NCBI RefSeq assembly: GCF_030272615.1
Contig: NC_081414.1
Location: 823,359,896 to 823,423,895, forward strand
DNA from: Cryptomeria japonica
Taxonomy: Eukaryota; Streptophyta; Pinopsida; Cupressales; Cupressaceae
DNA: 64,000 bases
Direction of reading: 5' to 3'
This document shows positions 37,204-49,224 of the stretch, piece after piece (the first letter of the stretch is position 1; the number at the start of each line of letters is the position of its first letter). The notes under the pieces were generated by a model, which was not told the origin of the DNA, searched no databases, and saw only the letters and a program-made list of their open reading frames with translations. The position numbers and the translations under genes were made by a program.

Positions 37204-38220
37204 TGTATGTATGTATGTACATAGATATATCTAGGCTATTGATAAACATTTAAATAAAATTTTATCTGATAAGTGGTTAACAAATAATTGATAAGTAGTA
37301 TGTTAAATTAACATGAAATTTATTTGATGAGTGTTTTTAAACCATTAACATTTATTTACCACTTTTACAATTGGTTTAGATAACTATTAAAGAATTTATA
37401 AAATATTAATAATAATAATAATTTAATAAAAGAATTAATAGTTCACAATGAGATATAATAATTTAATAATAATTATAATTTTTTAAAGTAATAATAATTA
37501 AAAAATATGAAATAATAATAATACTATAATATAGTATAATACTAAATAATTGGTTATTATTTTTATTATTATATTATTTTAATTATTATATAAATAATAT
37601 TATTAACAATTAATTTTATGTACATATATATTAATTGTGTTAAAGATTTAACATAAATTTAATCATGAAAATATATTAAAATCTTATGCGATATTTGATG
37701 AAAGAAATGATTGTTATGTTTTTCCAATAATTAAATTTAATACAACTTGTGAAAGAAAATTATATAAAAAACAAGTGCCACGTAGTGGCGAGTACTTGCC
37801 ATCATAGTATTGTAATAAAAATATTTGTTCTAATTTATAATTATTGTATTTTAGAATCATTATTATTTTAAAATTATATTAGAATAATAATATTTATGTA
37901 ACATTAACTACAAATATTGTTTTAATAAATTAATGTAAACTAGCAATTCCATTTTGGTGTGCAATGGGTATGCCAAAGAGGCGTGGAAGGTCAATTGGGG
38001 AAATTTTGGTCTATTTTTTTGGATAAATTTTTGTATTGCATGATGTCAATTTGTGGCCATCATGTTGTTTGTACAAAAAGGGACTTAATTGAGAGGTGAT
38101 AACTTAAAATCAACTATGCATCCACTTAAAAGGATTTAAGATCATAACTGAAGTAAAACCTTTGAATTGAGAAGATAATAAATTTTTATTAACGATGGGG
38201 TCATATTATCTTTGCAATAG
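36660..38220. other. Non-coding part of duplication copy 1
   Basis: A CT-rich stretch (36695-37065) is followed by an ATAC/GTAT inverted microsatellite and then very AT-rich sequence with TAATAATAA runs. No coding potential beyond low-complexity frames. Confidence 0.7.
37128..37220. repeat. (ATAC)n then (GTAT)n inverted microsatellite
   Basis: A run of ATAC units turns directly into GTAT units, its reverse complement, separated only by ATTATATGTATAT-like bases, so the strand can fold back on itself. The duplicate at 43333-43422 has the same design but is shorter and interrupted. Confidence 0.85.
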
Positions 38221-40045
38221 GGTGAGGACAAGAGTGAGGTTGAGATAGGGCTATAAAGAGGGATACATAGAGGGGTAAGAGTGAGAGAGATATTGGTAAA
38301 GAGATAGATATAGAGATAGATAAGAAGATGAAGATATAGATGGAGTCAAAGATAGAGATGGAGAATGGGGAGAGGAAGATGGAGAGAAGGAGAGAGAGAT
38401 ATGAGAGAGAAAGAGAGAGGGGAGAGGAATATATAGATATGGAAGGGAAAAATAAATAGTTGGAGAGAGATGAATATATAGAAAGATAAAGATAGATAAA
38501 TGAAGTGATATATAGAGAGAAGGAGAGATATAGTGGTTGAGAGAGCTAGAGATAGAGGGATAGATGAAAGAAGAGATAGGGAGAAATAGATATAGAGAGG
38601 TAAAGAGATATAGATATATAAGTCCAAAAGAGGGAGAATGATAGAGAGATGGATGGATAGAAGGAGGCATGTATAGAGATTAGGGGGGGAGATGAAGATA
38701 GAGAAAAAGAGGAGGCAAAAAAGATAGAGCAAGGGAAAGGGGGATATATAGAGATGGGAAGAGGGAGAGAGATAAATAAATGGACAAATAGAACTAGAGA
38801 GAGGGTGAGAGAAATATAGGACATATATATATATATATATTGGAAGAGAAAGAGAGAGAGATATAGAGATATAAAGGGATAAAAATGGAGAGAGGTAGAG
38901 ATATAAATAGATAAATAGGGGGATAAGGAGGGAATGAGGGAGGGAGAGGTGGGGAGAAATAGAGAGGAGAATTAAATAAAGAGAGGGATGGCCCAAAGAG
39001 AGAGAGTGGAGGAAATTGATGTAGATAGAGGAAAATATAGATAGACAGAGAGCGATAGAAAGATAGAGAGAGATAAAGATATATGTATAGAAAGAGATAG
39101 ATAAATGAGCTGAAAAGAAATAGAGAGAAATATAGAAAAAGATATATTTGTGCGAGAGATTTGGAGAAAATGAGAGAGAGGCGGGCAAAAGTGAGAGAAA
39201 TGAGTTGACAAAGACAAGTAATGGAGAGAGAAAGGTATATAATTTAGAGAGAGGGAGAGGGATAAAGAGGGGGAAACATAGAGATGTAGAGATAGAGAAA
39301 GAGAGAGGGAAAAACATGGAGTGTGTGTATATACATTAGAGAGAATAACTAGAGAAATATAAAAAGAGGGACAGTTGGGGAGATAGGGAGAGAAGCGATA
39401 TATAAGTATATAAAGAGATAGATATAGGGATGGATAGGATCTAAAGAGTAAATATAATTTATAAAATATAGAGGAGATGAGCAAGAGGGATACATGGAAG
39501 GAGAGAAAAAGGGGGAGAGCAAGAAATAGAGATAGAAAGATGGTCAGAATTCGAAAGGGTGAGATAGAGAGATAGAAAGATAAAGATATAGTAAGTGATA
39601 TATGGAGAGGTAGAGAGGGGTATGCAGAGAGTGAGAGAGATGAAGGAAGAGGAGTGTATAATATCTAGAGATACTGAGATAGAATAGAGATAGGGAGGGA
39701 GAAATAGTCTGGAGTATGTATTTGTGTGAGTGAGAGAGATATAGATATAAAGATTTGAAGGGAGTTTAAGACAAAATGTGTGTAAGTAAAAGATATATAG
39801 AGATAGATATAAAGAAGAAGAAATATATTAAAAAAATGGAGAGGGGTGAGTGGGAGACAAATGATATTGGAGTAGAGAGATATGAAAAGAGGGAGTGAGA
39901 AGGGGAGAGAGAGATGGATAGAGAGAAAGAGAGATACAGAGCTAGATAGAGTGGAGAGGATAGAAGGGGAGAAGATAGAGATAGAGGGAGAGGTAAGGAG
40001 ATATAGATAAAGGAGACAGATGGAGATGGAGATAATAATCGAATT
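38221..40045. repeat. Purine tract, GAGA/GATA-rich, 1.8 kb (copy 1)
   Basis: The plus strand is almost only A, G and scattered T in GAGATAGA-type variants. The minus strand therefore shows long open frames of Ser, Leu, Tyr, Ile and Pro (up to 323 codons) that are artefacts of composition. Confidence 0.9.
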
Positions 40046-41044
40046 ACATGTTACCATCAACATAACTCTCCAAGGACATATGATATATCCTTAAATTATT
40101 GGCATGAAATGAGTAATCAAAAGTTAGTTGCTCTTTCTTTCTCTCTCACTCTACACATTTAATTTAGGTGCCAAGTTAAAATTTATTTTATTATATAAAT
40201 TAGAAAAAAAATTATATATAATTATTCTATAATAAGTAATATTTAAAAATAAGAGAAAATGTATAATTCTAATATCTTTTATTTACTATATGTAATTCCA
40301 TTAAAAAACACAAATAATTAGAATATAATTTTTGGCTTAATAAAAAATCAACCCTTAAAACAAGAAGTGGAAAAATTAGATCTAAAACTCCATCCATAGT
40401 ATTCATGCATTTATGAAGCATTCGAAGACTCAAAGTTACATATTCATCATTCAAGAATTGTGGAGTGAAGTTACTTCAATCTCCATGCAAGCATTGTGTC
40501 TGATAAGGATTTTTCATGTCCATGTGTTTGTCATACCATTACATTAAAAGAGAATTTTATCATCAGCAATTGTAGATTTGAGGTATATCTCCTTAATATC
40601 TATTTTAGTATTTGCATTATTTCATTCACAGTTAATTCCAAAATCAAGGCTTGACCTAAGCCACACCCCTATCCCCAATATCTTTTCCTTTGTTTGTGTG
40701 CAAGAAACAAGTGCAGCGACATACTCAAAAAAGTTTGTATAGTCAACAATGATGCACAAGTCATCTTGTACAACAAAAACATTGGGAGGACCAAGGAAAA
40801 TCAGTGCTATTTGGTCTTAAAAAATTAGGCCGAACTTTTGAGAGGAGATTATATACCACTCTACAACAATACCAAAAACCATCAACCATCAAAATACCTA
40901 GACTCACCACCTAGATATATATGCTACTTATGCCTAGGATAACACCTTGACTAACTTAGATAAGAAAATATAAGCCTTAGAATAGCTTAAGTAACTAAAT
41001 AACAATATAGTGATGGTAATATGACTTAATTAAAATTTGTGAGT

Positions 41045-41486
41045 TGTTGATGTAAATTATGTCTCATAATTAGACTTTAATTAAGTTGACTTAGGGTAAT
41101 GCATTTCATAGTAGTTTGGATATGAGACACTTAGGGAAGTGTGCACATAGGGATAATGTATGTAGGAGAAATTCCACATTTGTGGTCTTATCTTATTGTT
41201 ACATTCCACCTTCGGTGGGTGATCCACCTTTTTTGGAATATTTTATTATTTATCCTACCTACCCTCACCCACCCTTGTCTCTCATTGAGCCACATGTCAT
41301 GATTGTGTGCTCACATATCCATATGTCCTTTCCTTTATAAGAAGGCTCATCTATATTGCATGTAATGATCCAGTTGATAGTATTTACTAATTGATTAGAA
41401 TATAATTTATCCTTATCAAATCTATTTTATCTCTTTATGCTTTTCATTGTCCCCTAGATCTTATCTATCTTTGACAAATTCTTACA
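41045..41486 (+). repeat. 442-bp LTR with primer-binding-site remnant (copy 2)
   Basis: It has the same length as 26565-27006. It is followed by TGATATCAAAGTAATTGG, which retains more of the TGGTATCAGAGC primer-binding site than copy 1. Confidence 0.65.
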
Positions 41487-44464
41487 TGATATCAAAGTAA
41501 TTGGGGCTCCATTGAGTAGTCATTTTTTAGAGCTTTTGTAGCATTCAATTTTTGGATCTAAGGAGCTATGCATTCTGGGGATATCCTATGGCAATTTCGA
41601 CCTCACTGTTGTGTTTGGGAGGACATTTCCATGAATTTTGAGTATAAATCTACCTATATTTGGTGAAAAGTGCATTTTGGGCCATGGGGAAAAAATTTGC
41701 CCATTTGGGCATATGGTACGATTTTTGGTAAAAAACATTTAAAAATTATTTTTTTTATGTGAGAAATACTTTAATTTCTCTTTTTTAAGTTTTGCATTTT
41801 TTTTAAATTACTTGTAAATGTTTTGTTGAAGAAAAAAAAAGAAAAAGATATCCCAAGACAAAATAAAATATCCTAAACATTATGATTCATCATTCATGTA
41901 ACATTTGAAAGTACAAATGTAGACAATATTAGCAACAATATAGTAGTCTATTCATGAAGTAATTAAAAATCTACTGAGAGAAAGTGTGCTTTATAATTTC
42001 TTTCACCATGAAACCACTATACACAATAGACAAGACAAACCCATGTTTCTACTCTCGTCGGAGATAAGAAAAATTTAGAATCCTTCTTTATGGCCTAGGT
42101 ATTCCTTTTATAATTGTAATAAACGTAAAAAACTACCAGCCATTTACAAAATTTCATGTGACCCTCTTTTTACCTACAAAACTCCTTGCCTCTATTTTGT
42201 CTTGAAGTAAAGCTACCAGGCTAGTATACATGAAGGCTTTTGTGAATGCCAACTACCTTATGGGTCATGCCATTTCCTGATATAAAATATATAACAAAGC
42301 AATCTTTCATTCCAATAGTCTTGACACCTATACATGACTTACAAACCTGAACACAAATTAATATTGGTAGCTTCTCATTGAATATTAAATATATGCTATC
42401 CTTTTTATTTTGCTTCCTCTGATAGGCGCAGTGTTTTCTATGCAAAAGGATAGATTAGAATCTTAGATAAAGATTTCATATGTGCAAAAAACAGGTTTCT
42501 AAAATATTTCATACGCATATGCATTACACTTATAGTGAAGATGTGATGTGTTTGTTATATTTGTTTTTTTCTGCAATGAGTAATGAAATATTTTCCTTAA
42601 TTATTCTACAATTTTTGTGCGATTGAAAGACCTTCACCGATGTAATTATTGTTTTCTGGCAAAAATAATGAAAGATTCACCTTTATTTTTCTAAAATTTT
42701 CACACAATAAGAAAACATTCGCCAACAAAATTAATTTTTTTCCTAAAAGCAATGAAAAATTCACCTTAATTTTTGTACCATTCTTATGCAACTCAGAAAA
42801 ATTCCCCAACAAAATTTAATATTTTTCATTATTAAAAAAAATAAGCCAAAAAAGTAATATTTCTCCCAAAATAATGAAAGATTTTCCAGGATTTTATACC
42901 TTTACCCAGGTGGGTTTCTTAAAGTTATCTATGGTTATAACATATGATCCTATTTTTTTAATTTAAAATGATCTCTTTCCACATCTCCCTCCATACCTCC
43001 TTCCCTCTCTACTTCTCTTTTTCTCTGCCTATCCCTCTATATCTCTCTCTAAATCTCTTCATCTCACCTCTCCCTCTCTATATACTGATACTCCATCTCT
43101 CTTTGTCCCTCTTTATAATTCTCTTCATCTATATATTTTTCTACTTTTCTCTATCTTTATATGTCTACAAACCTCTCCATTTGTTACCCTTTCTCTACAT
43201 ATCCTTTCATCTCATTCTTTCTCTTGTAAGATTTAGGCCTATATCCCTATCTCTTCATCCATCCACGTTAGCCCCTCTCTCTTCATCACTTTTAGTAAAC
43301 CAATCCCCCCTCTCTCTCTCTCCCTCATTTTGATACATACATACATACATACATATACTCATATGCACATGTGTATATATATACATGTATGTATGTATGC
43401 ATGTATGTATGTATGTATGTACATAGATATATCTACACTATTGATAAATATTTAAACAAAAAATTATCTGATAAGTGGTTAACAAATAATTAATAAGTAG
43501 TATATTAAGATAACATGAAATTGATTTAATGAGTGTTTTTAAACCACTAACATTTATTTACCACTTTTACAATTATTTTGGATAAGTATTCAAGAATTTA
43601 TAAAATACTAATAATAATAATTTAATAAAAGAAATAATAGTTCACAATGAGATATAGTAATTTAATAATAATTATTATAATTTTTTTAAGTAATAATAAT
43701 TTAAAAATATGAAATAATAATAATAATACTATAATATAATATAATACTAAAAAGTTGATTATTATTTTAATTATTATATAAATAATATTATTTTATCATC
43801 ATAATTTAATATTATTAAATTGCATGAGAATAACCCTAGTTTAAATAAAATAATATTATTAATCATTAAATTTATATACATATCTATTAATTGTAAAAAA
43901 AAATTAACATAAATTTAATCATGAAAATATATTAAAATCTTATGACATATTTGATGAAAGAGATGATTATTACGTATTTCCAATAATTAAAATTTATACA
44001 ACTTGTGAAAGAAAATTATATAAAAAACAAGTGTTAGGTAGTGGCGAGTACTTGCCATCATAGTATTGTAATAAAAATATTTGTTCTAATTTCTAATTAT
44101 TGTATTTTAGAATCATTGTTATTTTAAAATTATATGAGAATAATAATATTTATGTAATATTAACTACAAATATTATTTTAGTAAATTAATGTAAACTAGC
44201 AATTGCATTTTGGTGTGCACTAGGTATGCCAAAGAGGCGTGGAAGGTCCATTGGGGAAATTTTGGTCTACATTTTTGGATAAATTTTTGTATTGCATGAT
44301 GTCAATTTGTGGCCATGATGTTGTTTGTACAAAAAAGGACTTAATTGAGAGGTGATAGCTTAAAATCAACTATGCATCCACTTAAAAGGATTTAAGATCA
44401 TAACTGAAAAAAAAACCTTTGAATTGAGAAGATAATCAAGTTTTATTAGCAACAGGTCCATATT

Positions 44465-46116
44465 ATCTTTGCAATAGGGTGAGCGCAAAAGTGAGGTTGA
44501 AATAGGGCTATAAAGAGGGATACATAGAGGGGTAAGAGTGAGATAGAAATTGGTAAAGAGATAGATATAGAGATAGAGAAGAAGATGAAGATATAGATGG
44601 AGTCAAAGATAGAGATGGAGAATGGGGAGAGGAAGATGGAGAGAAGAAGAGACATATAAGAGAGACACGGAGAGGGGAGAGGAATATATAGATATGGAAG
44701 GGAAAAATAAATAGTTGGAGAGAGGTGCATATATAGAAAGATAAAGATATAGAAATGAAATGATATAGAGAGAGGGAGAGATATAGTGGTAGAGAGAGAT
44801 AGAGATAGAGGGATAGATGAAAGAAGTGATAGGGAGAAATAGATATAGAGAGGAAAAGAGATATAGGTATATAGGTCCAAAAGAGGGAGAATGAAAGAGA
44901 GATGGATGGATAGAAGGAGGCATGTCTAGAGATTAGGGGGAGAAATGAAGATAGAGAAAAACAGGAGTCAAAAAAGATAGAGCAAGGGAGACAGGGATAT
45001 ACAAAGATGGGAAGAGGGAGAGAGATAAATAAATGGACAAATAGAACTAGAGAGAGGATGACATAAATATATATATATATATATATGAAGAGAAAGAGAG
45101 AGATATAGAGATATAAAGGAATAAAAATTGAGAGAGGTAGAGATATAAATAGATAAATAGGGAGATAAGGAGGGAATGAGGGAGGGAGATATGGAGAGAA
45201 ATAGTGAGGAGGATAAGATAAAGAGAGGGATGGCCAAGAGAGAGAGTGGGCGAAGTTGATGTAGATAGAGGAAAATATAGATAGATAGAGACGGATACAA
45301 AGAGAGAGAGATGGAGATATATTTCTAGAAGAGATAGATAAACAAGATGAAAAGAAATGGAGAGAAATATAGAAAAAAAATATATTTGTGCAAGAGATTT
45401 GGAGAAAATGAGAGAGGGATCCAAGAGTGAGGGAAATGAGTTGACAAAGACAAGTAATAGAGAGAGAAAGGTTTACAATTTAGAGAGAGGGGGAGAGATA
45501 AAGAGGGGGAACATAGAGATATAGAGATAGAGAAAGAGAGAGGGAAAAACATGGAGTGTGTGTATATACATTAGATAGAAGAATTAGAAAAATATAAAAA
45601 GCGGGACCAATGGGGAGATAGGGAGAGAAGTAATATATAAGGATATAAAGAGATAGATATAGGGATCGAAAGGATGTAAAGAGTAAATATAATTTATAAA
45701 ATATAGAGGGGAGGAGAAAGAGGGAGAGATGGAAGGTGAGAAAAAGGGGGAGAGTGAGAAATAGAGAGAGAAAGATGGTGATAATTAGAGAGGGAGAGAT
45801 AGAGAGATAGAAAGATAAAGATATAGTAAGTGATATATGGAGAGGTAGAGAGGGATATGGAGAGAGTGAGAGAAATGAAGGAAGATGAGTGTGTAATATC
45901 TAGAGATAGGGATGGAGAAATAGATTGGAGTATGTATTTGTGTGAGTGAGCGAGATATAGATATAAAGATTTGAAGGGAGTTTAAGACAAAATGTGTGTG
46001 AGTAAAAGATATATAGAGATAGATATAAAGAGGAAGAAATATACAAAAAATAGATAGGGGGAGAGGGAGAGAGATGATATTGAAGTAGAGAGATATAAAT
46101 AATAGGGAGTGAGAAG

Positions 46117-46187
<71 letters not shown>

Positions 46188-46258
46188 AATGATAGAAGGG
46201 GAGAAGAGAGAGACATAGGGAGATATAGATAAAGGAGAGAGATGGAGATGGTGATAAT
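44465..46258. repeat. Purine tract, GAGA/GATA-rich (copy 2)
   Basis: It is the duplicate of 38221-40045 and includes a pure (GA)n run at 46120-46183 that copy 1 lacks. Minus-strand open frames are compositional artefacts. Confidence 0.9.
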
Positions 46259-46597
46259 AATCAAATTACATGTTGCCATCAACATAACTCTCCAAGGACA
46301 TATGATATCCTTAAATTATTGGCATGAAATGAGTAATCAAAAGTTAGTTACTCTTTCTTTCTCTCTCACTCTACACATTTAATTTAGGTGCTAAGTTAAA
46401 ATTTATTTTATTATATAAATTAGAATAAGATTTAAATATAATTATTCTATAATAAGTAAAATTTAAATAAGAGAAAATGTATAATTCTAATATCTTTTAA
46501 TTATTATTTTTAATTCCATTAAAAAACACAAATAATTAGAATACAATTTAAGCTTTATAAAAAATCAACCCTTAAAAGAAGAAGTAGAAAAATTAGA

Positions 46598-47053
46598 ATA
46601 AATAAAAAAATAATAGAATATATAATAAAAGAAGATAATATTAAAATAAATTAGTAAGAAAAGAAAGACTTTAATTCAAAATATAATTATGAACTATCAT
46701 TATTAAAATTTTAATAAGACAAATAATTATAGATTAAATTATAATAATTTTTAATTATTATAAAAAGACATAATTAATTGAAATAAATTTTCAACTTAAT
46801 GAAAAATTAACTCCTAATAAATGATATTAAAATATATATATTTTAGTTTTATTATAAAAGATCTCTTATTTAAAATTAATAAAATTTAAGCGATTAATTC
46901 TATAGTCTTCATTCTTCTCCCCAATTTTAAACCATCGATTTCAATAAGTAGGTGGTTCACTTCATATAAGGAATGCTTTGACATAATTGATAATATCCAT
47001 GACTTTGGTGCTTTGGGAATACTCATTTTTGGTCGGATTCATGGGGTGGATAT
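46598..47053. other. AT-rich gap before the LINE
   Basis: AT-rich and non-coding to about 46930. A 28-base stretch reading GATAATATCCATGACTTTG occurs at 46990 and again about 73 bases later, in the LINE frame the second time. Confidence 0.6.
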
Positions 47054-47902
47054 AAGGCTATTGATAATATCCATGACTTTGCTGCTACTCGTATCCTTCT
47101 TGAATCTCATAGAGGACCCCTATTAAACAACTATATCTCCCCTTCAGAGGATGGGGCTTGTTGGCAGTGGATCGAGAAGGAAGATGACAATATCTCGGTA
47201 ATAGATAAACAAAAACTTATGGCAATTCTTAAATCAAGGAACATTGCCTTAGGTTAGGTTGAGGACAAGCTCATCTGGGACGGCTCCCTAAGTGGAGAAT
47301 ACAACTCAAAGGATAGGTACTCTCTCATCTTGAAATCATTTATAACACCTATGACTGAGCTTCCCTTGAAACTTTGCTGGGATAAATATTGTCTGCCTAA
47401 GGAAGGTATCTTCTCTTGGCTTGCAGTTCAGAACAAGCTCCTAACTATGGACAAATTTAAAAGAATGGGGTGTGAGGGCCCTAGTAGATGCCCTCTTTGC
47501 AAGGAAGATGAGGAAGACACCAATCATATCCTCCTTAACTGCCCCTTTGCTCACAAAAGTTGGATCTGGCTCACCAACAAACTTGAATGGTCTGCGTCCT
47601 TCCCCCACACCATCTTTGGAATGCTCAAGGCATGGCCTCTCCTTAGGCATGGCTATCTCTTTGAAGGTTTATGGACAACTCTTCCTTCTTCCATTATGTG
47701 GGAACTATGGAAAGAGAGAAATAGATGTCTCTTTAAGAATGAAAAACTAGAGGTTCCTAGAATCATTAACAGGATAGAGTCAGCTATCACTGAGCTCATG
47801 AACAACCGACTATCATCAGGCACATTGAAGAATGCCTCTATCACTTATTGGGATGAAAAGATGATAAAACATTGGGAAGGCTTATCCTTTCCTCCTTTGT
47901 AG
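47054..47902 (+). pseudogene. L1-type LINE, 3' part of ORF2 with zinc-binding domain
   Basis: The frame from 47054 encodes the region after the reverse transcriptase of plant L1 elements. It shows WDGSLSGEYNSKDRYS, then the reverse-transcriptase zinc-binding domain with WDKYCLPKEGIFSWL and CPLCKEDEEDTNHILLNCP (Cys, Cys, His, Cys). A TAG at 47255-47257 interrupts it. The 5' end is missing: no endonuclease or YxDD part precedes it, so it is 5'-truncated, as is usual for LINEs. The piece ends at 47902 and the coding sequence shifts frame by overlap into the RNase H part. Confidence 0.88.
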
Positions 47903-48380
47903 GAGATGGTCCTATTGCAAGTCTTCGATCAAGGGATGTGTGCAGATGGCAGCCCCTAGGCAAAGGTTGGATGAAGCTAAACTTTCATGGGGCATCCCGT
48001 GGCAACCCAGGGAAAGCAGGGATAGGATGTGTTGTTCATAATAGGGAAGGCAAGGAACTAGCAACCCTTGCCTCTCCAGTTGGCATCAACACAAACAATT
48101 GGGTGGAACTTATGGCCCTGGTGGAGGGTTTGCATTTATGCGGGAAACTAGGAGTTAAGAACTTGGAAATTGAAGGGGATTCGGCTATAAATGTCAATGC
48201 TCTAAGGAAAGGTAGTATGCCTAATTTGAGACTAAATACTTTGCTGTCAAAAGTTCTTGACTTATGTAGAGGTTTTGATAGGTTCACATTCAATCATATT
48301 TATAGGGAGGGCAATAATAGAGCAGATGAATTGGCCAACTTGGGAGCCGATGGCATCAATCTCCTATCTATGCCACCTTA
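47872..48380 (+). pseudogene. L1-type LINE, C-terminal RNase H
   Basis: It is an open frame of about 169 codons, shifted relative to the zinc-binding piece. It reads as plant-type RNase H: KLNFHGASRGNPGKAG, NWVELMALVEGL, LEIEGDSAINV and YREGNNRADELANLGA. The second, third and fourth acidic residues are present, but the first catalytic Asp (normally NFDGASKGNPG) is His. In the family it would remove RNA from the RNA-DNA hybrid; this copy should be inactive. The stop TAA at 48378-48380 is followed by non-coding 3' sequence. Confidence 0.88.
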
Positions 48381-48920
48381 AGGTGACCCCCTCTTTTGTT
48401 TTCCATGTCCTAAGTGGTCATTAGAATGTTTCTCCTTTCATCCCCTTATGTTTCTCTTGCCCAGACTATGTTTTAACCCCCTTATTTATTCCTCTTCTTT
48501 TCCCTTGTATTTACGTATAGATACTCAGACAAACATTTAGTTTAAATATGCCCATATATCTATTCTCCCAAACTTTACTTAGGTAGTTAGGCTCAATCCA
48601 TGGTTGGATATAATCATTAAAACACAAATCTCAATCATATATTTTTATTCCTCTCCTTCATACCCATTTAGTCTTCCATCCTTTAGCCCAAGGAGAGGCC
48701 CCTCATCTAATATTTTTGTATATACTTATCTGGGAACTTTCATTATCAGACCCTCACCTTGATTCAATCATCCATCCTCATATTCAGCCTCTCATCGGCA
48801 TATATATATATGCAGGTTTTATCTAACATTCTCACCACCTAGGACCCTTTCATGAATTATCTGGGATAGATAAGCACTCTCAATGCATGTAATAATTTTC
48901 TCTTTACAGATATATAGGCA

Positions 48921-48923
<3 letters not shown>
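48381..48923 (+). other. Probable LINE 3' untranslated region and flank
   Basis: Pyrimidine-rich, non-coding, ending at the microsatellites. I could not place the true LINE 3' end or a target duplication. Confidence 0.4.

Positions 48924-48992
<69 letters not shown>
48924..48992. repeat. (CA)n microsatellite
   Basis: About 34 uninterrupted CA units. Confidence 0.97.
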
Positions 48993-49001
<9 letters not shown>

Positions 49002-49217
49002 CATCCATACATATATCTATCTTAACACCTATATTAAGTTAGATCCTTGATTCACATTTGCAAGTATATATATATATATATAGTCATATATATTCATATT
49101 TATATATATACATTTATATATATACATATATATATATATACATTTATATATATATATATATATATTGATATATTTTTATTTTTATTATTATATATATATT
49201 TATTTATTTATATATAT
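48993..49217. repeat. (TA)n-rich low-complexity tract
   Basis: Interrupted TA runs with TTTA and CATA variants fill the space up to the X repeat. Confidence 0.9.
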
Positions 49218-49224
49218 TCTTATT

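Larger units (their letters stand above)
24521..40380. repeat. Tandem segmental duplication, copy 1
   Basis: This segment, minus the C2 insertion (7.6 kb with its target duplication), is repeated colinearly at 40376-46597. The join at 40376-40380 is TTAGA, the same five bases found at the start of copy 1 (24521-24525) and the end of copy 2 (46593-46597), which suggests microhomology-mediated duplication. Copy 1 holds about 1.36 kb (25014-26378) and about 0.63 kb (27774-28408) that copy 2 lacks. The first 145 bases of the two copies differ by roughly 10% by eye. Confidence 0.88.
40376..46597. repeat. Tandem segmental duplication, copy 2
   Basis: It is colinear with copy 1: 40376-40857 with 24521-25013, 40858-42270 with 26380-27773, 42271-42931 with 28409-29067 and 42932-46597 with 36660-40380. 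The C2 insertion point is empty here (ATCTA at 42927-42931, flanked by the same sequences). It holds no gene. Confidence 0.88.

Noticed and set aside
38251-40063. Long minus-strand open frames (up to 323 codons) rich in Ser, Leu, Tyr, Ile and Pro, and similar ones at 44446-46285
   Set aside because: They are the complement of a purine tract with few T-A-purine words on that strand; no domain, no codon bias, and frames overlap each other.
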